A stretch of DNA of 64,000 nucleotides from Symbiodinium natans. Lineage: Eukaryota; Sar; Dinophyceae; Suessiales; Symbiodiniaceae. How positions within the stretch are numbered: the stretch's first letter is position 1; each line of letters opens with the position of its first letter. The notes beneath the pieces are model-generated. The model was given only the letters and a program-made list of their open reading frames with translations, had not been told where the DNA came from and did not search any database. Shown one piece after another: positions 62,992 to 64,000 of the stretch. The translations under genes and the position numbers were made by a program. The stretch is taken from contig CAJNDS010001112.1 of NCBI GenBank assembly GCA_905221605.1, positions 2,847,812 to 2,911,811 on the forward strand, read 5' to 3'.

Positions 62992-64000
62992 CTAAGAAAT
63001 TTTACCTTGGATCCTGAAGGTTGTGAGTTGTGACCCTTGGGTTTTGGGGGGGGGGGGGGGGCCTTTTTTCAAGATCCTTGAGGTAGTATAAGGGCCATAT
63101 GAGGAGTATGTTAAGGGGAACCTGTAGGGGTACAACCTTAGGGTACGAGCCTTAATCCCCTGAAAGACTGTGCAATCAACCAATGCGATCAGCTTGCCGC
63201 TACCCGTCGCACTGATACTTGCTGTGGTGTTACCTTCGGCTTCCGGGCGGTGCAGGAGCAAAACACGCTTGAAAGTTGTTTTCAATTCAGCAAGTTGAAC
63301 AGTCGCGCCCTTTATGCAGAAGTGAACATTTAGTTTGTCCCATACATCATGAGTTACCTCAGAGCCGAGATTGGGCATGCATTTGCATTCCATCGTGGGC
63401 CCGGTATGCCGGGCACTTCCGCTCCGAAGCTCCGAAGGAACATGCGTTTCCATGCTGGCACAACGGATTTCAGCCAGCGGCAAGACCGTGTTGAGGCGCA
63501 CGTATGCCTCCGACGTGGCGTGGACAGGGCAACAAGCTTTCACAGACAGAGGCCAGCCTGCCCACTTCGGTCTCCAATGTCTTCCAGGATCCAGATTGCC
63601 TTCCAAAGCGATGCAAGTCGTTCGCCAGCTACAGGTCTGCTCCTGCTGCTATCTCATGGCCTCCTGGGCTGCTTGGAGCGCTTCTGGGTACTGCTTCGTG
63701 GCACAGCGCAAAGCAGCCTTGGCTGAGCACGAAGTGCGAGGCACGCCACGCAAGTTCACAGAAAGATCTGCTCGGCAGTCTGCCACCTTACGGAACCCCG
63801 CGTGACTTGGGTGGGACCCACGCCACAGAGTGCAGCATAACAGCCTCCCAGGGTAGGTCCTTGCATGGAGGGCTTTGCATGGCTTTGCTGTGCCATGGGC
63901 TGAATCACTCGACATCAATGTGCCGCACCTCAAGATCCTTTATGATCTCCAGAGCCTGAAGAGCATTGTCGAGGGCCTCGCCAGGGGCAAGAGACTTCAA
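62992..64000 (-). CDS. TPR-type protein, 5' end beyond the window
   Basis: At the right edge a minus frame reads LKSLAPGEALDNALQALEII, KDLEVRHIDVE. Next, about 63730-63655, CSAKAALRCATKQYPEALQA, AQEAMR, a good TPR pair. Then a long frame, 63600-63000, reads EAYVRLNTVLPLAEIRCASM, LGSEVTHDVWDKLNVHFCIK, GATVQLAELKTTFKRVLLLH and FQGIKARTLRLYPYRFPLTY before running into a poly-C (plus-strand poly-G, 63043-63061) stretch. The long part has no recognised family. The gene is truncated by the window end. Confidence 0.5.
63043..63061. repeat. Poly-G run
   Basis: Long homopolymer near the 3' end of the last gene; length uncertain. Confidence 0.85.

Overview
This window reads as nuclear DNA of a dinoflagellate. 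I infer a core dinoflagellate with an intron-dense genome, but I cannot name the genus from sequence alone. The reasons are these: (1) coding sequence comes in many short exons whose edges share an AGG motif, with GC and apparently GA 5' splice sites used beside GT, as reported for dinoflagellates; (2) nearly every convincing exon lies on the minus strand over the full 64 kb, i.e. one unidirectional gene array; (3) telomere-type TTTAGGG/CCCTAAA arrays are scattered through introns and intergenic DNA at dozens of sites; (4) several families of short terminal-inverted-repeat elements sit in introns, and some copies are exactly the intron (introner elements).

Layout, left to right (minus strand unless stated): a Lys/Glu-rich C-terminus (84-565); a basic C-terminus (815-1312); a repeat-rich stretch (2.2-6 kb); small unidentified genes (6.7-11.3 kb); a TTTGGGG variant array (11.3-11.65 kb); an RlmN/Cfr-type radical SAM methyltransferase in one long exon (11779-12897); a membrane-anchored J-domain protein (14686-15930); an unidentified gene with an exact introner (16.5-17.3 kb); a long unidentified multi-exon gene with another introner (18.7-20.6 kb, perhaps to 21.6 kb); an intronless SLOG-like gene (21959-22834); a telomere-repeat-rich desert (24-26 kb); scattered exons (26.5-35 kb); a six-transmembrane voltage-gated K+ channel (36.1-39.7 kb) whose S1, S3, S4, S5, pore and S6 exons can be read individually; further unidentified genes (40-50 kb), one split exactly by a 188-nt introner (42.3-42.8 kb) and one ending in an acyl-carrier-like tail (47.9 kb); a TPR-repeat gene (50.2-55.1 kb); an acidic/Lys-rich gene carrying the cleanest introner, a 113-bp element between perfect 8-bp direct repeats (55757-55869); coiled-coil genes (58.4-61.4 kb); low-complexity PPAK- and Pro/Thr-rich proteins (61.6-62.9 kb); and a second TPR gene running off the right edge.

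The genes do not form an obvious pathway; what unites them is architecture. Exon limits are read by eye from frame, codon sense and AG/G edges and may be off by a few bases. Gene spans group neighbouring same-strand exons and could merge or split. I saw no tRNA, rRNA, CRISPR array or intact spliced-leader relic. The strongest new-looking biology is the set of transposon-like introners, together with telomere-repeat seeding whose unit (TTTAGGG) itself contains the AG/G splice-edge motif.
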